Positions 16,136-24,438 of a stretch of DNA of 64,000 nt are shown piece after piece (the first letter of the stretch is position 1; each line of letters opens with the position of its first letter). The translations under genes were made by a program, and so were the position numbers. Under the pieces are notes generated by a model that was given only the letters and a program-made list of their open reading frames with translations, had not been told where the DNA came from and searched no databases. Source of the DNA: Gottfriedia luciferensis (GTDB lineage: Bacteria; Bacillota; Bacilli; Bacillales; Bacillaceae_G); the NCBI RefSeq assembly GCF_001712755.1, contig NZ_MDKC01000035.1, forward strand, positions 1-64,000. Direction: 5' to 3'.

Positions 16136-16243
16136 TTGAACGCTAATATATTAATGGAATGGGAACAAAAGCACGATGCAAAAAATAGAACTATTAATGG
16201 ATTTTGGGAATGCTTTAGGAAATGGCGAGAGGAAAAAAAGTAA
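16136..16243 (+). CDS. Possible 35-residue small protein
   Basis: TTG start behind GAGTGGTGAGA, reading NANILMEWEQKHDAKNRTIN and then GFWECFRKWREEKK and a stop. It is charged and aromatic-rich, unlike random AT-rich sequence, and could be a small protein or the remnant of a larger one. It is unrecognised. Confidence 0.25.
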   Translation: MNANILMEWEQKHDAKNRTINGFWECFRKWREEKK

Positions 16244-16550
16244 TACTACTTGGATACATTTAAAGGAAAGTTGTACTAAGAATTCATTCAAGTTAAAGAA
16301 TGGTCTATTGAATTAAAGCATAGTTTTTCAAGGATTGAAGCGTTTGTGTTTTTTACTGTATATATTTATTACTTTGATAAAGAGAATGCCTGCTAAATAC
16401 TAGCAATTGATCTATGTATTAGTTATATAATTTGATCGATTGTTTTAATTTTAAAATAAACGCGTTTAGACTCTCGTGTTTCATTAAGATAAAGATTTAA
16501 AAATTAACATTATCTTATATTTCCTCTTTATAAATTCAATTCGTTTTTGA

Positions 16551-16710
16551 GACTATGTAACTAGCTTAGTAATCCACTATGAAGCATATAATCAAAACGG
16601 TGATTCTGATGGTTACAAAATTATAAAGGAGAAGGCTGTTCTTTCTGGAGGAAATCTTCTTGCATTTATAAGCTATTCTTTTGTTCGAATTGATAAATTC
16701 AATGAAAGAG
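16551..16710 (+). pseudogene. Coding-like fragment fused in front of the TPR lipoprotein
   Basis: After an in-frame TGA (16548-16550) the strand reads VTSLVIHYEAYNQNGDSDGY, then KIIKEKAVLSGGNLLAFISY, and continues into the next gene in a different frame until a stop at 16779. There is no start codon and no known family. The protein-like composition suggests the 3' part of a decayed gene that was truncated where the TPR gene begins. Confidence 0.3.
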
Positions 16711-18099
16711 GTGAGTGCAATAAAATCATTTTTAAAACTAATCTCCATTTTGACTTTTGGTTTGGTTTTAGGTGGATGTAGCTCTTTGGCAGTTTATTAC
16801 AATAATAAAGGATATAAAGAAGAACAACAGGGGAAGTATGACGCGGCGATTTCCCATTTAAACAAGGCAATAAAAAATGATCCTAATTTATGGGAAGCTT
16901 ATAACAATCGCGGGCTATCGTATAATCACAAAAAAATGTACGATAAAGCAATTGCCGATTATAGTAAGGCGATTGAATTGAATCCGAAAAAATATAAGCC
17001 ATATAGCAACCGCGGGCTTGCCTACTACAATCAGCATATGTATGATCAGGCCATTGCCGATTACAACAAGGCCATTGAGTTGAATTCAAAAGATTACATT
17101 TTATATTACAATCGAGGGCTTGCCTACTACGATCAGCAGATGTATGATCAGGCTATTTCCGATTACAACAAAGCCATTGATTTAAATCCGAAAGATTATT
17201 TGTCATATAACAATCGAGGGCTTACTTTTTACGATCAGCAGATGTATGATCAAGCCATTTCTGACTTAAACCAGTCTATAAAATTAAAACCTGATTATGC
17301 AACATCATATAGTAATCTTGGGCTTGTCTATCTGGATAAACAAATGTACGATGTGGCTATTTCTGATTTTGATAAAGCTATTGAATTAAATCCGAAACAT
17401 TATAAGGCCTATAACAATCGCGGGCTTGCCTATTACTATAAACACATGTATGATCAAGCAGTTTCCGATTATAACAAGGCCATTGGCTTGAATGCAAAAT
17501 TTTACCTGGCCTATAACAACCGGGGGCTTGTCTTTTACAATAAGCAAATGTATAAACAGGCCATTTCTGATTACAACAAAGCCATTGATTTAAATCAAAA
17601 AGACTACCTGGTATATGACAACCGGGGGCTTGCTTATTATCATATGCAGATGTTCGATCAGGCCATTTCTGATTACAGCAAGGCCATCGATTTAAATCAA
17701 AAAGATTACCTCGTATATAACGACCGCGGGCTTGCCTATCAAAGCAAGCAGATGTATGATCAGGCCATTGCTGATTACACCAATGCCATTGATTTGAACC
17801 CGAAAGATTACCAAGTTTTTGACAACCGTGGGTATGCCTATCTCAGTAAGCAGATGTACGATCAAGCCATTGCCGATTTCAACAAGGCGATTGGTTTGAA
17901 TTCAAAAGATTACCTCGTATATGACGATCGCGGGCTTGCCTATTACTATAAGGAGATGTACGATCAAGCCATTGCCGATTTCAGCAAGTCAATTGAATTA
18001 AATCCCCAATTTAAACTTGCATACAGTGATCGCGGAAATGCATACCTTAAAAAAGGCATGAACAAAGAAGCGACACAGGATTTTAATAAAGCAAAGTAA
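16711..18099 (+). CDS. Lipoprotein with 13 tetratricopeptide repeats
   Basis: About 462 residues. The signal sequence ISILTFGLVLGGC ends in a lipobox (LGGC), so the protein is probably anchored outside the membrane. It continues with 13 consecutive 34-residue TPRs of the form NNRGLAYY..QMYDQAISDYNKAIDLNPKDY. The units are very alike at DNA level, implying recent internal duplication. TPR solenoids bind other proteins, and the partner is unknown. The start is uncertain: a GTG at 16711 directly abuts AAAGAG, an ATG lies at 16702, and a TTG at 16681. The best-spaced position after AAGAGGTG is an ATA (16720). It is monocistronic with a terminator. Confidence 0.85.
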   Translation: MSAIKSFLKLISILTFGLVLGGCSSLAVYYNNKGYKEEQQGKYDAAISHLNKAIKNDPNLWEAYNNRGLSYNHKKMYDKAIADYSKAIELNPKKYKPYSNRGLAYYNQHMYDQAIADYNKAIELNSKDYILYYNRGLAYYDQQMYDQAISDYNKAIDLNPKDYLSYNNRGLTFYDQQMYDQAISDLNQSIKLKPDYATSYSNLGLVYLDKQMYDVAISDFDKAIELNPKHYKAYNNRGLAYYYKHMYDQAVSDYNKAIGLNAKFYLAYNNRGLVFYNKQMYKQAISDYNKAIDLNQKDYLVYDNRGLAYYHMQMFDQAISDYSKAIDLNQKDYLVYNDRGLAYQSKQMYDQAIADYTNAIDLNPKDYQVFDNRGYAYLSKQMYDQAIADFNKAIGLNSKDYLVYDDRGLAYYYKEMYDQAIADFSKSIELNPQFKLAYSDRGNAYLKKGMNKEATQDFNKAK

Positions 18100-18118
18100 T
18101 CTTTATTTATTCAATAAT

Positions 18119-18149
18119 AAAAGGAGTAGGAATTTGACCTACTCCTTTA
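18119..18149 (+). terminator. Terminator of the TPR lipoprotein gene
   Basis: AAAAGGAGTAGG and CCTACTCCTTT arms with a 7-base loop. Confidence 0.85.
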
Positions 18150-18304
18150 CTTTGTTCTCAATTTTTTTGCACTAAACCAAAATAATGTAAAGAAGATATC
18201 TATTTCTAAAAATAAATTGTTCAATTGTCCAGTTTTTCATTTTCCTTTCATTATTATGTGTGATTATACAAATGTACTTTAATTCAATAGAAAGGAATTC
18301 AATT

Positions 18305-19489
18305 ATGGAGACAAAACAAAAGACAATAAATACTATGCTTAACAAGGTACCAGAAGTTACAATATTTTTCTGGATTATTAAAGTTCTATGTACAACTGTT
18401 GGTGAAACATTTGCTGATTTCTTGAATTTTAACGTTGGTTTAGGTTTAGGACTTACAACAGTCCTTATGGGTGTTGCATTTTTTATCTCTTTATTTTTTC
18501 AATTCAAGGCAAAGAAATATGTTCCAAGTATTTATTGGATCACTGTTGTACTAATAAGTGTATTCGGTACATTGGTAACTGATAATTTGACTGACGCGAT
18601 TGGCGTACCTCTTGAAACAAGTACGATTGTATTCTCCGCGCTACTTGCATTAACGTTTCTATTTTGGTTTCTTAGTGAAAAAACACTTTCTATCCATTCA
18701 ATTTTCACAAGAAAAAGAGAAATATTTTATTGGTTAGCGATTCTTTTTACTTTTGCACTAGGTACTGCTGTTGGGGATTTATATTCTGAACAACTTGGAC
18801 TAGGGTATTTTAAAACTGGTGTAACAGTTATTGTGATCATACTTTGTGTATTCTTAGCCTGGAAGTTTTTAAAACTTGATGGAATGTTAGGGTTCTGGAT
18901 TGCATACATTCTTACACGTCCACTTGGAGCATCACTAGGAGATTATTTATCACAACCAAAAGTGAATGGTGGTTTAGGTTTAGGAACAACAAGTACAAGT
19001 ATCATTTTTCTGGTCGCAATTTTAGGAATCATTGTTTTCCTTGCTGTTTCAAAAATTGATATTTCATTATATATTGAAAAAATAGATGAAAATAAAACTA
19101 AAAATAATATAATGACACAAACTATTTTAGCACTGTGTATTTTCTTAGCTGTTGGTATTGGCGGTTATATTAAATTATCATCCAATACTGGTTCTACTGA
19201 AACAACATTATCTGGTCAATTAACAGATTTTGCAACAATAGAAAATAAAATGTTGTCGGATGTGAACTCAAAGAATTTTAATTTAGCTAAAAAAGATGCT
19301 GACAATTTGGAACATCAATGGGATACTTCAGAGGCTAAACTTAGAAAAATAGATAGTACTTCGTGGACTAAAATTGATGGTACGATTGACGTTGTATTAG
19401 CAGCGGCTCGTACATCAACCCCAGATGTAAATAAATGTAAAACGGCAATTAATCATTCTCTTGATGTAATAAACGCTACAAATAAATAA
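18305..19489 (+). CDS. COG4705-type multi-pass membrane protein
   Basis: 394 residues from the ATG preceded by AAAGGAATTC. The membrane part carries four internally related motifs: TTVGETFADFLNFNVGLGLG, then TLVTDNLTDAIGVPLETSTI, then GTAVGDLYSEQLGLGYFKTG, then GASLGDYLSQPKVNGGLGLG. Each is a helix with a conserved acidic pair (GETxAD, LVTDxxTD, GTAxGD, GASLGD), the signature of the COG4705 family of uncharacterised membrane-anchored proteins. A further helix near residue 275 leads to a soluble C-terminal tail of about 105 residues that looks helical. The repeated Asp/Glu residues in membrane segments would suit ion coupling, which is inference. Confidence 0.8.
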   Translation: METKQKTINTMLNKVPEVTIFFWIIKVLCTTVGETFADFLNFNVGLGLGLTTVLMGVAFFISLFFQFKAKKYVPSIYWITVVLISVFGTLVTDNLTDAIGVPLETSTIVFSALLALTFLFWFLSEKTLSIHSIFTRKREIFYWLAILFTFALGTAVGDLYSEQLGLGYFKTGVTVIVIILCVFLAWKFLKLDGMLGFWIAYILTRPLGASLGDYLSQPKVNGGLGLGTTSTSIIFLVAILGIIVFLAVSKIDISLYIEKIDENKTKNNIMTQTILALCIFLAVGIGGYIKLSSNTGSTETTLSGQLTDFATIENKMLSDVNSKNFNLAKKDADNLEHQWDTSEAKLRKIDSTSWTKIDGTIDVVLAAARTSTPDVNKCKTAINHSLDVINATNK

Positions 19490-19508
19490 AATAATGATTA
19501 AGGAAAAA

Positions 19509-19541
19509 GCATTTCTTGTATGAGAAATGTTTTTTCTTTTT
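19509..19541 (+). terminator. Terminator of the COG4705 gene
   Basis: GCATTTCT and AGAAATGT arms followed by a long T-rich run. Confidence 0.8.
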
Positions 19542-19661
19542 GTCAAAACGATTGCATATTCAATAACAATAATAATATAATAAAAAACAACAGAAATTTA
19601 TTGTAAAACGATAAATAATATGTTAAATTCATATTGTCATTATATAAGTGAGGTACTAAAT

Positions 19662-20147
19662 ATGAATGGTAAAAGAAGTTCAACTACTTTCTTAAAGGCA
19701 ATTATTTTTCTCGCTGGAATTGCAGTGCTTGCTTTATGTATATTTTTGGTACCCCATTTTGCGAATTTCGCAGCAAAAATGTATCCAAATATTGCAGCAA
19801 TGAAATATCTCGTTTTCATCGTTTTGTATGGAGCTGCTGTGCCTTTTTATATTGCTCTTTTTCAGGCTTTCAATCTTTTACGGTACATTGACGACAACAC
19901 AGCGTTCTCGGAATTATCTGTAAAGGCGTTAAAAAACATAAAGTACTGTGCGGTTGCAATTAGTGTTATCTATGTATTAGGTATGCCACTCTTTCATTTT
20001 ATAGCGAAGAAAGTTGACCCTCCTATTGGATTTTTAGGACTGATCATCATTTTTGCTTCGTTGGTTATCGCCGTTTTTGCTGCTATCCTCCAACAGCTTC
20101 TACAAGAAGCAATTAACATAAAATCAGAAAATGATTTAACGGTCTGA
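19662..20147 (+). CDS. DUF2975 membrane protein
   Basis: About 161 residues from the ATG after GAGGT (an earlier in-frame ATG at 19620 lacks a good ribosome binding site). Four membrane helices are visible, with the DUF2975 hallmark RYIDDNTAFSELSVKALKNI between helices 2 and 3. It sits 10 bases before a small Cro/C1-type regulator. DUF2975 and this YozG-like regulator are a standard pair in Firmicutes, where the membrane partner is thought to modulate or be controlled by the regulator. The function is unknown. Confidence 0.85.
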   Translation: MNGKRSSTTFLKAIIFLAGIAVLALCIFLVPHFANFAAKMYPNIAAMKYLVFIVLYGAAVPFYIALFQAFNLLRYIDDNTAFSELSVKALKNIKYCAVAISVIYVLGMPLFHFIAKKVDPPIGFLGLIIIFASLVIAVFAAILQQLLQEAINIKSENDLTV

Positions 20148-20157
20148 GGTGGATGGT

Positions 20158-20376
20158 ATGGCAATAATTATTAATATCGATGTGATGTTAGCAAAACGAA
20201 AAATGAGCGTAACGGAGCTTTCAGAAAAAGTTGGGATTACGATGGCGAATCTCTCCATTTTGAAAAATGGAAAAGCAAAAGCGGTTCGTTTTTCAACATT
20301 AGAAGCAATCTGTAAGACATTGGATTGTCAGCCAGGTGATATTTTGGAGTACAAAATCGACGAAGACACTCAATAA
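20158..20376 (+). CDS. yozG: YozG-like helix-turn-helix regulator
   Basis: A 72-residue Cro/C1-type DNA-binding protein. The HTH spans MSVTELSEKVGITMANLSIL, then KNGKAKAVRFSTLEAICKTL, with the classic DCQPGDILEY end. The ATG at 20158 follows GAGGTGG by 5 bases and is preferred over the GTG at 20149. It is co-transcribed with the DUF2975 gene, and autoregulation is likely. Confidence 0.88.
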   Translation: MAIIINIDVMLAKRKMSVTELSEKVGITMANLSILKNGKAKAVRFSTLEAICKTLDCQPGDILEYKIDEDTQ

Positions 20377-20423
20377 AAACATACAAGAAAATTATTTAAC
20401 TAACTGGAATCAATAGAGAATTT

Positions 20424-20461
20424 AAGGGATAGCTTAATTGCTATCCCTTCTATACGTTTTT
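20424..20461. terminator. Bidirectional terminator after the DUF2975-yozG pair
   Basis: AAGGGATAGC and GCTATCCCTT arms with a TTAATT loop, then a T-rich stretch. The gene ending at 20475 converges on it. Confidence 0.75.
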
Positions 20462-20474
20462 CAATAATGAACAT

Positions 20475-20933
20475 TTACGGATGCTTTATATCTAATACTA
20501 CTGCCATTTCTTTCCCAAATCGATCGCCTTGATCAATGAATCCTAGACTTGAATATAAATTATGTGCTCCTAGGTTTTCAGGGTGATATCCTACAACAAT
20601 TCTTTTGGCACTTGTTTGTTTAATCATCTCATCGATCATTAACTGTGTAGCAATTTTGCCAAGTCCTTTTTGTTGAAAATTCTTATCTACCATTATTCTA
20701 TATATCCAATAGCCATCCAGCTCTTCTTCAATCGTATTAAACATTAAAAATCCTACCGTTTTACCTTCAAAATCAATAGCAAACGGCTTTAGTGAAGGTT
20801 CAAATTTCGATTGAGCAATAGAGATTGCATTCGGTTCGATGTGACTCTTTTGTTCCTCAGATACCTCTAGTAGACAGCATTCATACCAATTTTCTGCATT
20901 TAGTTCCACAAGTTCTACGTTTCTGTTCTGCAT
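20475..20933 (-). CDS. GNAT acetyltransferase, BltD-like (spermidine acetyltransferase type)
   Basis: A 152-residue GNAT protein. The N-terminus NAENWYECCLLEVSEEQKSH and SIAQSKFEPSLKPFAIDFEG resembles BltD-type polyamine acetyltransferases. The acetyl-CoA loop is QQKGLGKIAT, and motif B is NLGAHNLYSSLGF. Polyamine acetylation is a family-based inference, not shown by sequence alone. It lies downstream of, and on the same strand as, a LysR regulator gene, with a terminator hairpin between them. Confidence 0.82.
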   Translation of the reverse strand: MQNRNVELVELNAENWYECCLLEVSEEQKSHIEPNAISIAQSKFEPSLKPFAIDFEGKTVGFLMFNTIEEELDGYWIYRIMVDKNFQQKGLGKIATQLMIDEMIKQTSAKRIVVGYHPENLGAHNLYSSLGFIDQGDRFGKEMAVVLDIKHP

Positions 20934-21070
20934 AGTTTCTCCTTTGTTACAATTATTTGAGCCAATTTACTCTAATTCATAATTTTAACAAATTTTTCCA
21001 ATATTTAATTGAGACGTTTATCCTAATTCATCTATTCTCTTCATTCAAAATAAATGTACATAGTAAACAA

Positions 21071-21103
21071 AAAAATAACCTCTCATCACTGAGTGGCTAT
21101 TTC
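21071..21103 (-). terminator. Terminator overlapping the end of the LysR gene
   Basis: On the minus strand AAATAGCCACTCA pairs imperfectly with TGAGAGGTTATTT around GTGA, followed by TTTT. The stop codon lies inside the stem. Confidence 0.6.
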
Positions 21104-21982
21104 TTTAACAATTTCAATAAATTTTTTACTAATATTAGAAAGCTTTTTGTTTTTTGGATAGATTACCCATAAATCCTTTACAACGTATTCATTATTTTCT
21201 TTGTAAGGAATAGATTTTAAGTTTCCATTTAGAATGTACGGATGAAATTTAGCGCCTGACTCATGAGAATATACAAATACATTATATTCTCTAACAGCCT
21301 CTGTAAGTATATTCATACTGTTTGTCGTTACTCTTATTTTATTTTTATTTTCTTTAATTAATTTAGAATAATAATAATCAGAATAGATTGAATAGCACGC
21401 TGTATCCATTTCTAATACATCAGCTTTTGTTACGTAGTCAAGATGGTAGAGTGGAGAGTTTTTTCCTACAATAACGTGAACACGATCAGTCCGAATGATT
21501 TCATAGTTAATATTTTTTTCACTCTTTAGTATCTCTAAATCTTGAGGAAAAAAACAAAAATCATATTCAGTGTGTTTAATTGTTTCCATTATTAATGGTG
21601 GATCTTTTTCCTCGATTTCAATCGTTACATTTGGATGATCTTCTTTAATTCTGTTCAATGCTCGAAGAAGTACAGCTGCAAAAGTAGGAGCTGCTACTAT
21701 TTTCAAATGAATCTTTTTATTATTTTTATAATCATACAACTCTTCATTTAACTTATTGATAATTTCTAACACTTCACTAGCTCTATTTATTAAAATCTTT
21801 CCTTCTTCTGTTGGAAATGTCCCTTTTCTTGAACGGTTAAAAATACTTATTCCCATTTCATGCTCTAATTGGGAGATCGATTGACTTAGTCCTGAACTTG
21901 TAATATGCAATTTTTCTGCAGCTTTAATGATTGATTTCTCGCTTGCAACTTTCACGATGTATTCCATTTGCTCGAAATTCAT
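21086..21982 (-). CDS. LysR-family transcriptional regulator
   Basis: About 298 residues from the ATG preceded by GAGGAGAATTT. An N-terminal winged HTH, FEQMEYIVKVASEKSIIKAA, then EKLHITSSGLSQSISQLEHE, with RSRKGTFPTEEG, is followed by the linker helix and a two-lobed effector domain (residues 90-298). Effector ligand and targets are unknown. There is no divergent partner gene. The upstream region 21983-22407 contains only a dispersed repeat. Confidence 0.9.
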   Translation of the reverse strand: MNFEQMEYIVKVASEKSIIKAAEKLHITSSGLSQSISQLEHEMGISIFNRSRKGTFPTEEGKILINRASEVLEIINKLNEELYDYKNNKKIHLKIVAAPTFAAVLLRALNRIKEDHPNVTIEIEEKDPPLIMETIKHTEYDFCFFPQDLEILKSEKNINYEIIRTDRVHVIVGKNSPLYHLDYVTKADVLEMDTACYSIYSDYYYSKLIKENKNKIRVTTNSMNILTEAVREYNVFVYSHESGAKFHPYILNGNLKSIPYKENNEYVVKDLWVIYPKNKKLSNISKKFIEIVKEIATQ

Positions 21983-22125
21983 AAATTCTCCTCGAATAAG
22001 AGTATACACACTTATATTTTCTTTCAATTGAAGTTGTATACATTCTAGCACGAAAAAGTGGGACAATTCAAAAACGAATCATCTGTATACGCCTAAAGTG
22101 GGAGAATTCGTCTTCTACTCTTTTT

Positions 22126-22155
22126 GTTCAACTTTTGCATGCGTACGTTCAACAA
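22126..22155. repeat. GCATGCGTACGTT-type palindrome next to repeat copy 2
   Basis: GTTCAACTTTTGC and GCGTACGTTCAAC form a long imperfect palindrome related to 15379-15408 and sit directly in front of dispersed-repeat copy 2. Confidence 0.45.
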
Positions 22156-22158
22156 AAA

Positions 22159-22316
22159 TTAAAAAGAGAGAAACTCGTTGGTGAAAGAGTTTCTCTAAAA
22201 TAATTGAATAATAGGTGATATTGGTAAAAAACAAAAACAAGAAAGTAATCTTACTCAATTATTATATAAAAATTAATTTTAATTGTTTTAGTTATACGCC
22301 TTTAATATGGAAAAAT
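22159..22316. repeat. Dispersed intergenic repeat, copy 2
   Basis: The hairpin AGAGAAACTC/GAGTTTCTCT is one base pair longer than in copy 1, so an extra pair is matched on both arms. It is followed by AATAGGTGATATTGGTAAAA, AAAACAAGAAAG, ATTATTATATA and GTTTTAGTTATACGCC. The order and spacing match 15484-15625. Confidence 0.65.
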
Positions 22317-22407
22317 TTTACATTATTTATACAAATTCTCTTCAATATCTACTTTGATATAAAATTCCTTAAATAACTAAACTGCCATTATGTTGAAAAA
22401 AAACTCT

Positions 22408-22869
22408 TTATAAAAACAATTCCATTTCACTATCTTTTTTAGTAAAGCCCATTTTTTTATATAGTGGCCGTCCATCCTCTGAAGCATGCAGCCAAACTCG
22501 CTTAACTCCATTTTTTTTACATTCATAGATACATTTTTCAAGCAATTTTCTAGCTAATCCTTTACCACGAAACTCAGAGACTGTGTACATATTTAGAATA
22601 TAAGCTTCAATCCCTTGTAAATTCTCTAAATAAGGTGGTCTTTTAAATAAGACCATCCCACTAATACTAACTGGTACTCCGTTATTTACTACCATAAAGG
22701 ATATAAATTCATTTTTTGAAAGTGCAGTATTCAAATATTCCCTTGTTGAAGTTTCGATCAGTTTGTCCTCTTCATGAGACTTCAGTTCTCCCAGTTCATT
22801 TAAAAGCTTCAATCGTAAACTTATTACTTGCTCAATTTGTTCATGAGTTACTTTGATAATATTGAACAA
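22408..22869 (-). CDS. GNAT family N-acetyltransferase
   Basis: A 153-residue acetyltransferase. The acetyl-CoA-binding motif EFRGKGLARKLLEKCIYECK (about residue 100) and the C-terminal RPLYKKMGFTKKDSEMELFL are clear. The substrate-side N-terminus (residues 1-70) is not diagnostic. There is no operon partner. It lies next to a decayed sigma-54 activator gene. Confidence 0.88.
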   Translation of the reverse strand: MFNIIKVTHEQIEQVISLRLKLLNELGELKSHEEDKLIETSTREYLNTALSKNEFISFMVVNNGVPVSISGMVLFKRPPYLENLQGIEAYILNMYTVSEFRGKGLARKLLEKCIYECKKNGVKRVWLHASEDGRPLYKKMGFTKKDSEMELFL

Positions 22870-23013
22870 TTAGTCACTTCCTTTTTTCTGATTTTCTATA
22901 AGTAAGTAAAAATCTCCAAGCATTAATTTGAATGATATCTAGAATTGTATGTGCATCAAAGAAAAATGATTCAATAGGTCGTCAAATATTTAAATCCTTC
23001 TAACCAGCTCCCA

Positions 23014-23310
23014 CTAAACTTTCTCAGAAAAATACTTATTCATCTTATATAAAAGGCTTTGTCTAGATATCCCAAGCTTTCTAGATGCTTTTGCATGCTG
23101 ACCAAGTGAATCATCAAGAGCTTTTAATATGTACTTTCTCTCAATCTGATCTAAAATTTCTGGTAAAGGCAGATCGTTATTCACTGATTCAATTAAATTT
23201 TCATTCTTCATTTCACTATTTCTCTTGGAAAGTCCTCAATTACAGGAGTTTCACCGTTACATAAGACGACTGCACTTTCAATTGCAATTTCTAGATTATA
23301 AAGTATTACT
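23014..23310 (-). pseudogene. Frameshifted 3' end of a sigma-54-dependent activator (RocR type)
   Basis: Two frames carry consecutive parts of one protein. Upstream, about 23208-23310 reads NLEIAIESAVVLCNGETPVI then EDFPREIVK and a stop, which is the end of the AAA+ sigma-54 interaction domain (normally NVRELENAIERAVVL). Then, shifted, 23014-23211 encodes LPEILDQIERKYILKALDDS and the Fis-type HTH QHAKASRKLGISRQSLLYKM. The rest of the activator is absent. The piece could still make a 65-residue HTH protein, but the context says decay. Confidence 0.8.
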
Positions 23311-23337
23311 TTTATATTTGTTATAATATTGATCCAT

Positions 23338-23364
23338 AAAAAAAGATACCTAAATTTGGCATCT
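23338..23364 (-). terminator. Terminator of the PP2C gene
   Basis: On the minus strand AGATGCC and GGTATCT arms with a 7-base loop, followed by a T-run. Confidence 0.7.
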
Positions 23365-23368
23365 AAAA

Positions 23369-24175
23369 TTAAAACCGAACAAATATCCCAGTCTTATCAT
23401 CAGAATGAGTCTTACTTTTCAACTCTTCCATTTCTAATCCTTTTGAATAATCTTCCAAACCGATTTCCTTGATTAGCTTATATACATGCAGTAATTCAAA
23501 CTTCGGATGAAATAAACCATCACTGATTAGTAAAACTGACTTTAAATTTTTAGTATCAATAGATCCCAATTGAATATAGTTTCCGACAGCTTCGGTTCCA
23601 TTTGCAACTGAATAACCATCAACTGTATTAGCCATGCTTCGATTATAAATAAGTTGATTTTTAATAGACTGGTAGTATGATTCATCTGGTAAAATCAGCC
23701 CTTTTTTTCTATCCTTTTCACGCCTTTTTTTTGCCCTAATACTAATGTCCTTCACAGTATCTTTAGTCAGAGTTTTAATTTCCCCACTATGGTATTCTGC
23801 TAAAATCATACAATCCCCAAGTTGAGCAAAAGATACCTTTTGCTTATCAATTTTTATAATGGCAACGCATGTACACCACCGTTCCTCTGGACGGTTTATA
23901 TCTATTTTATTTATTTTCATTTCTTCCATCAGTCTTCGATTTGCTAGAATAATTCCTTCAGATAAAGTCATTTCAGCCCTAAAATGATTTTTAAAATACT
24001 TCTTAAATAAATTTGAGGCAATATATGCACCATTCATGCCATCAGCATTTTTAAATGGAGTAATTGGTGTTGCTCCATCAAATACCCCATATACATTTAT
24101 TTCGTTGTTTACTACCATTGCATCCTCGGACACATTTTTTGAAAGAGATATTCTAGCAGTAGTACTAATCTCCAT
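23369..24175 (-). CDS. PP2C-family protein serine/threonine phosphatase
   Basis: A 268-residue soluble metal-dependent phosphatase. PPM motifs in order: SEDAMVV near residue 16, VYGVFDGATP (motif 2) near 31, GAYIASNLF, the SFAQLGDCMILAEY motif with metal-binding Asp near 120, VLLISDGLF near 215 and SHDDKTGIFV at the end. All core Asp residues are present, so it should be active. Between motifs there is a basic linker (RAKKRREKDRKKG). No kinase or anti-sigma partner is adjacent, and the target is unknown. Confidence 0.82.
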   Translation of the reverse strand: MEISTTARISLSKNVSEDAMVVNNEINVYGVFDGATPITPFKNADGMNGAYIASNLFKKYFKNHFRAEMTLSEGIILANRRLMEEMKINKIDINRPEERWCTCVAIIKIDKQKVSFAQLGDCMILAEYHSGEIKTLTKDTVKDISIRAKKRREKDRKKGLILPDESYYQSIKNQLIYNRSMANTVDGYSVANGTEAVGNYIQLGSIDTKNLKSVLLISDGLFHPKFELLHVYKLIKEIGLEDYSKGLEMEELKSKTHSDDKTGIFVRF

Positions 24176-24342
24176 ATTTTAATCACCACCAAACAAATGA
24201 ATTTGCAGGTCTTTAAATTAATATGGAACACAAAAAGGATTATGTACTTTTTCTATTTTAATTCTTAAAAATTTGGCTTTATTATCAAAGCTGTGTAGAA
24301 GCCGCTATTTCCATGATTGGCAATATTTCCAAAATTTAACAA

Positions 24343-24396
24343 ATTTTCATACAAATGAAATATCTCGTTAACAAAAACTAATTATACTTATACATT
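24343..24396 (+). promoter_or_regulatory. Promoter and inverted repeat of the phospholipase C gene
   Basis: -35 TTAACA (24368-24373), 17-base spacer and -10 TACATT (24391-24396). An inverted repeat ATTTTCAT/ATGAAAT (24343-24361) lies just upstream and could be an activator site. It is not a good match to the PlcR box. Confidence 0.4.
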
Positions 24397-24438
24397 GTTG
24401 CTTGTAAGACAACCAAATACAAAAAAAGAAGGTGTATC

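Noticed and set aside
16800-18090. Regular 102-base periodicity in the TPR gene as a possible array or satellite
   Set aside because: It is fully explained by 34-residue TPR units in one open frame.
24343-24361. PlcR box in front of phospholipase C
   Set aside because: The inverted repeat does not follow TATGNANNNNTNCATA; it lacks the outer TATG and CATA halves.
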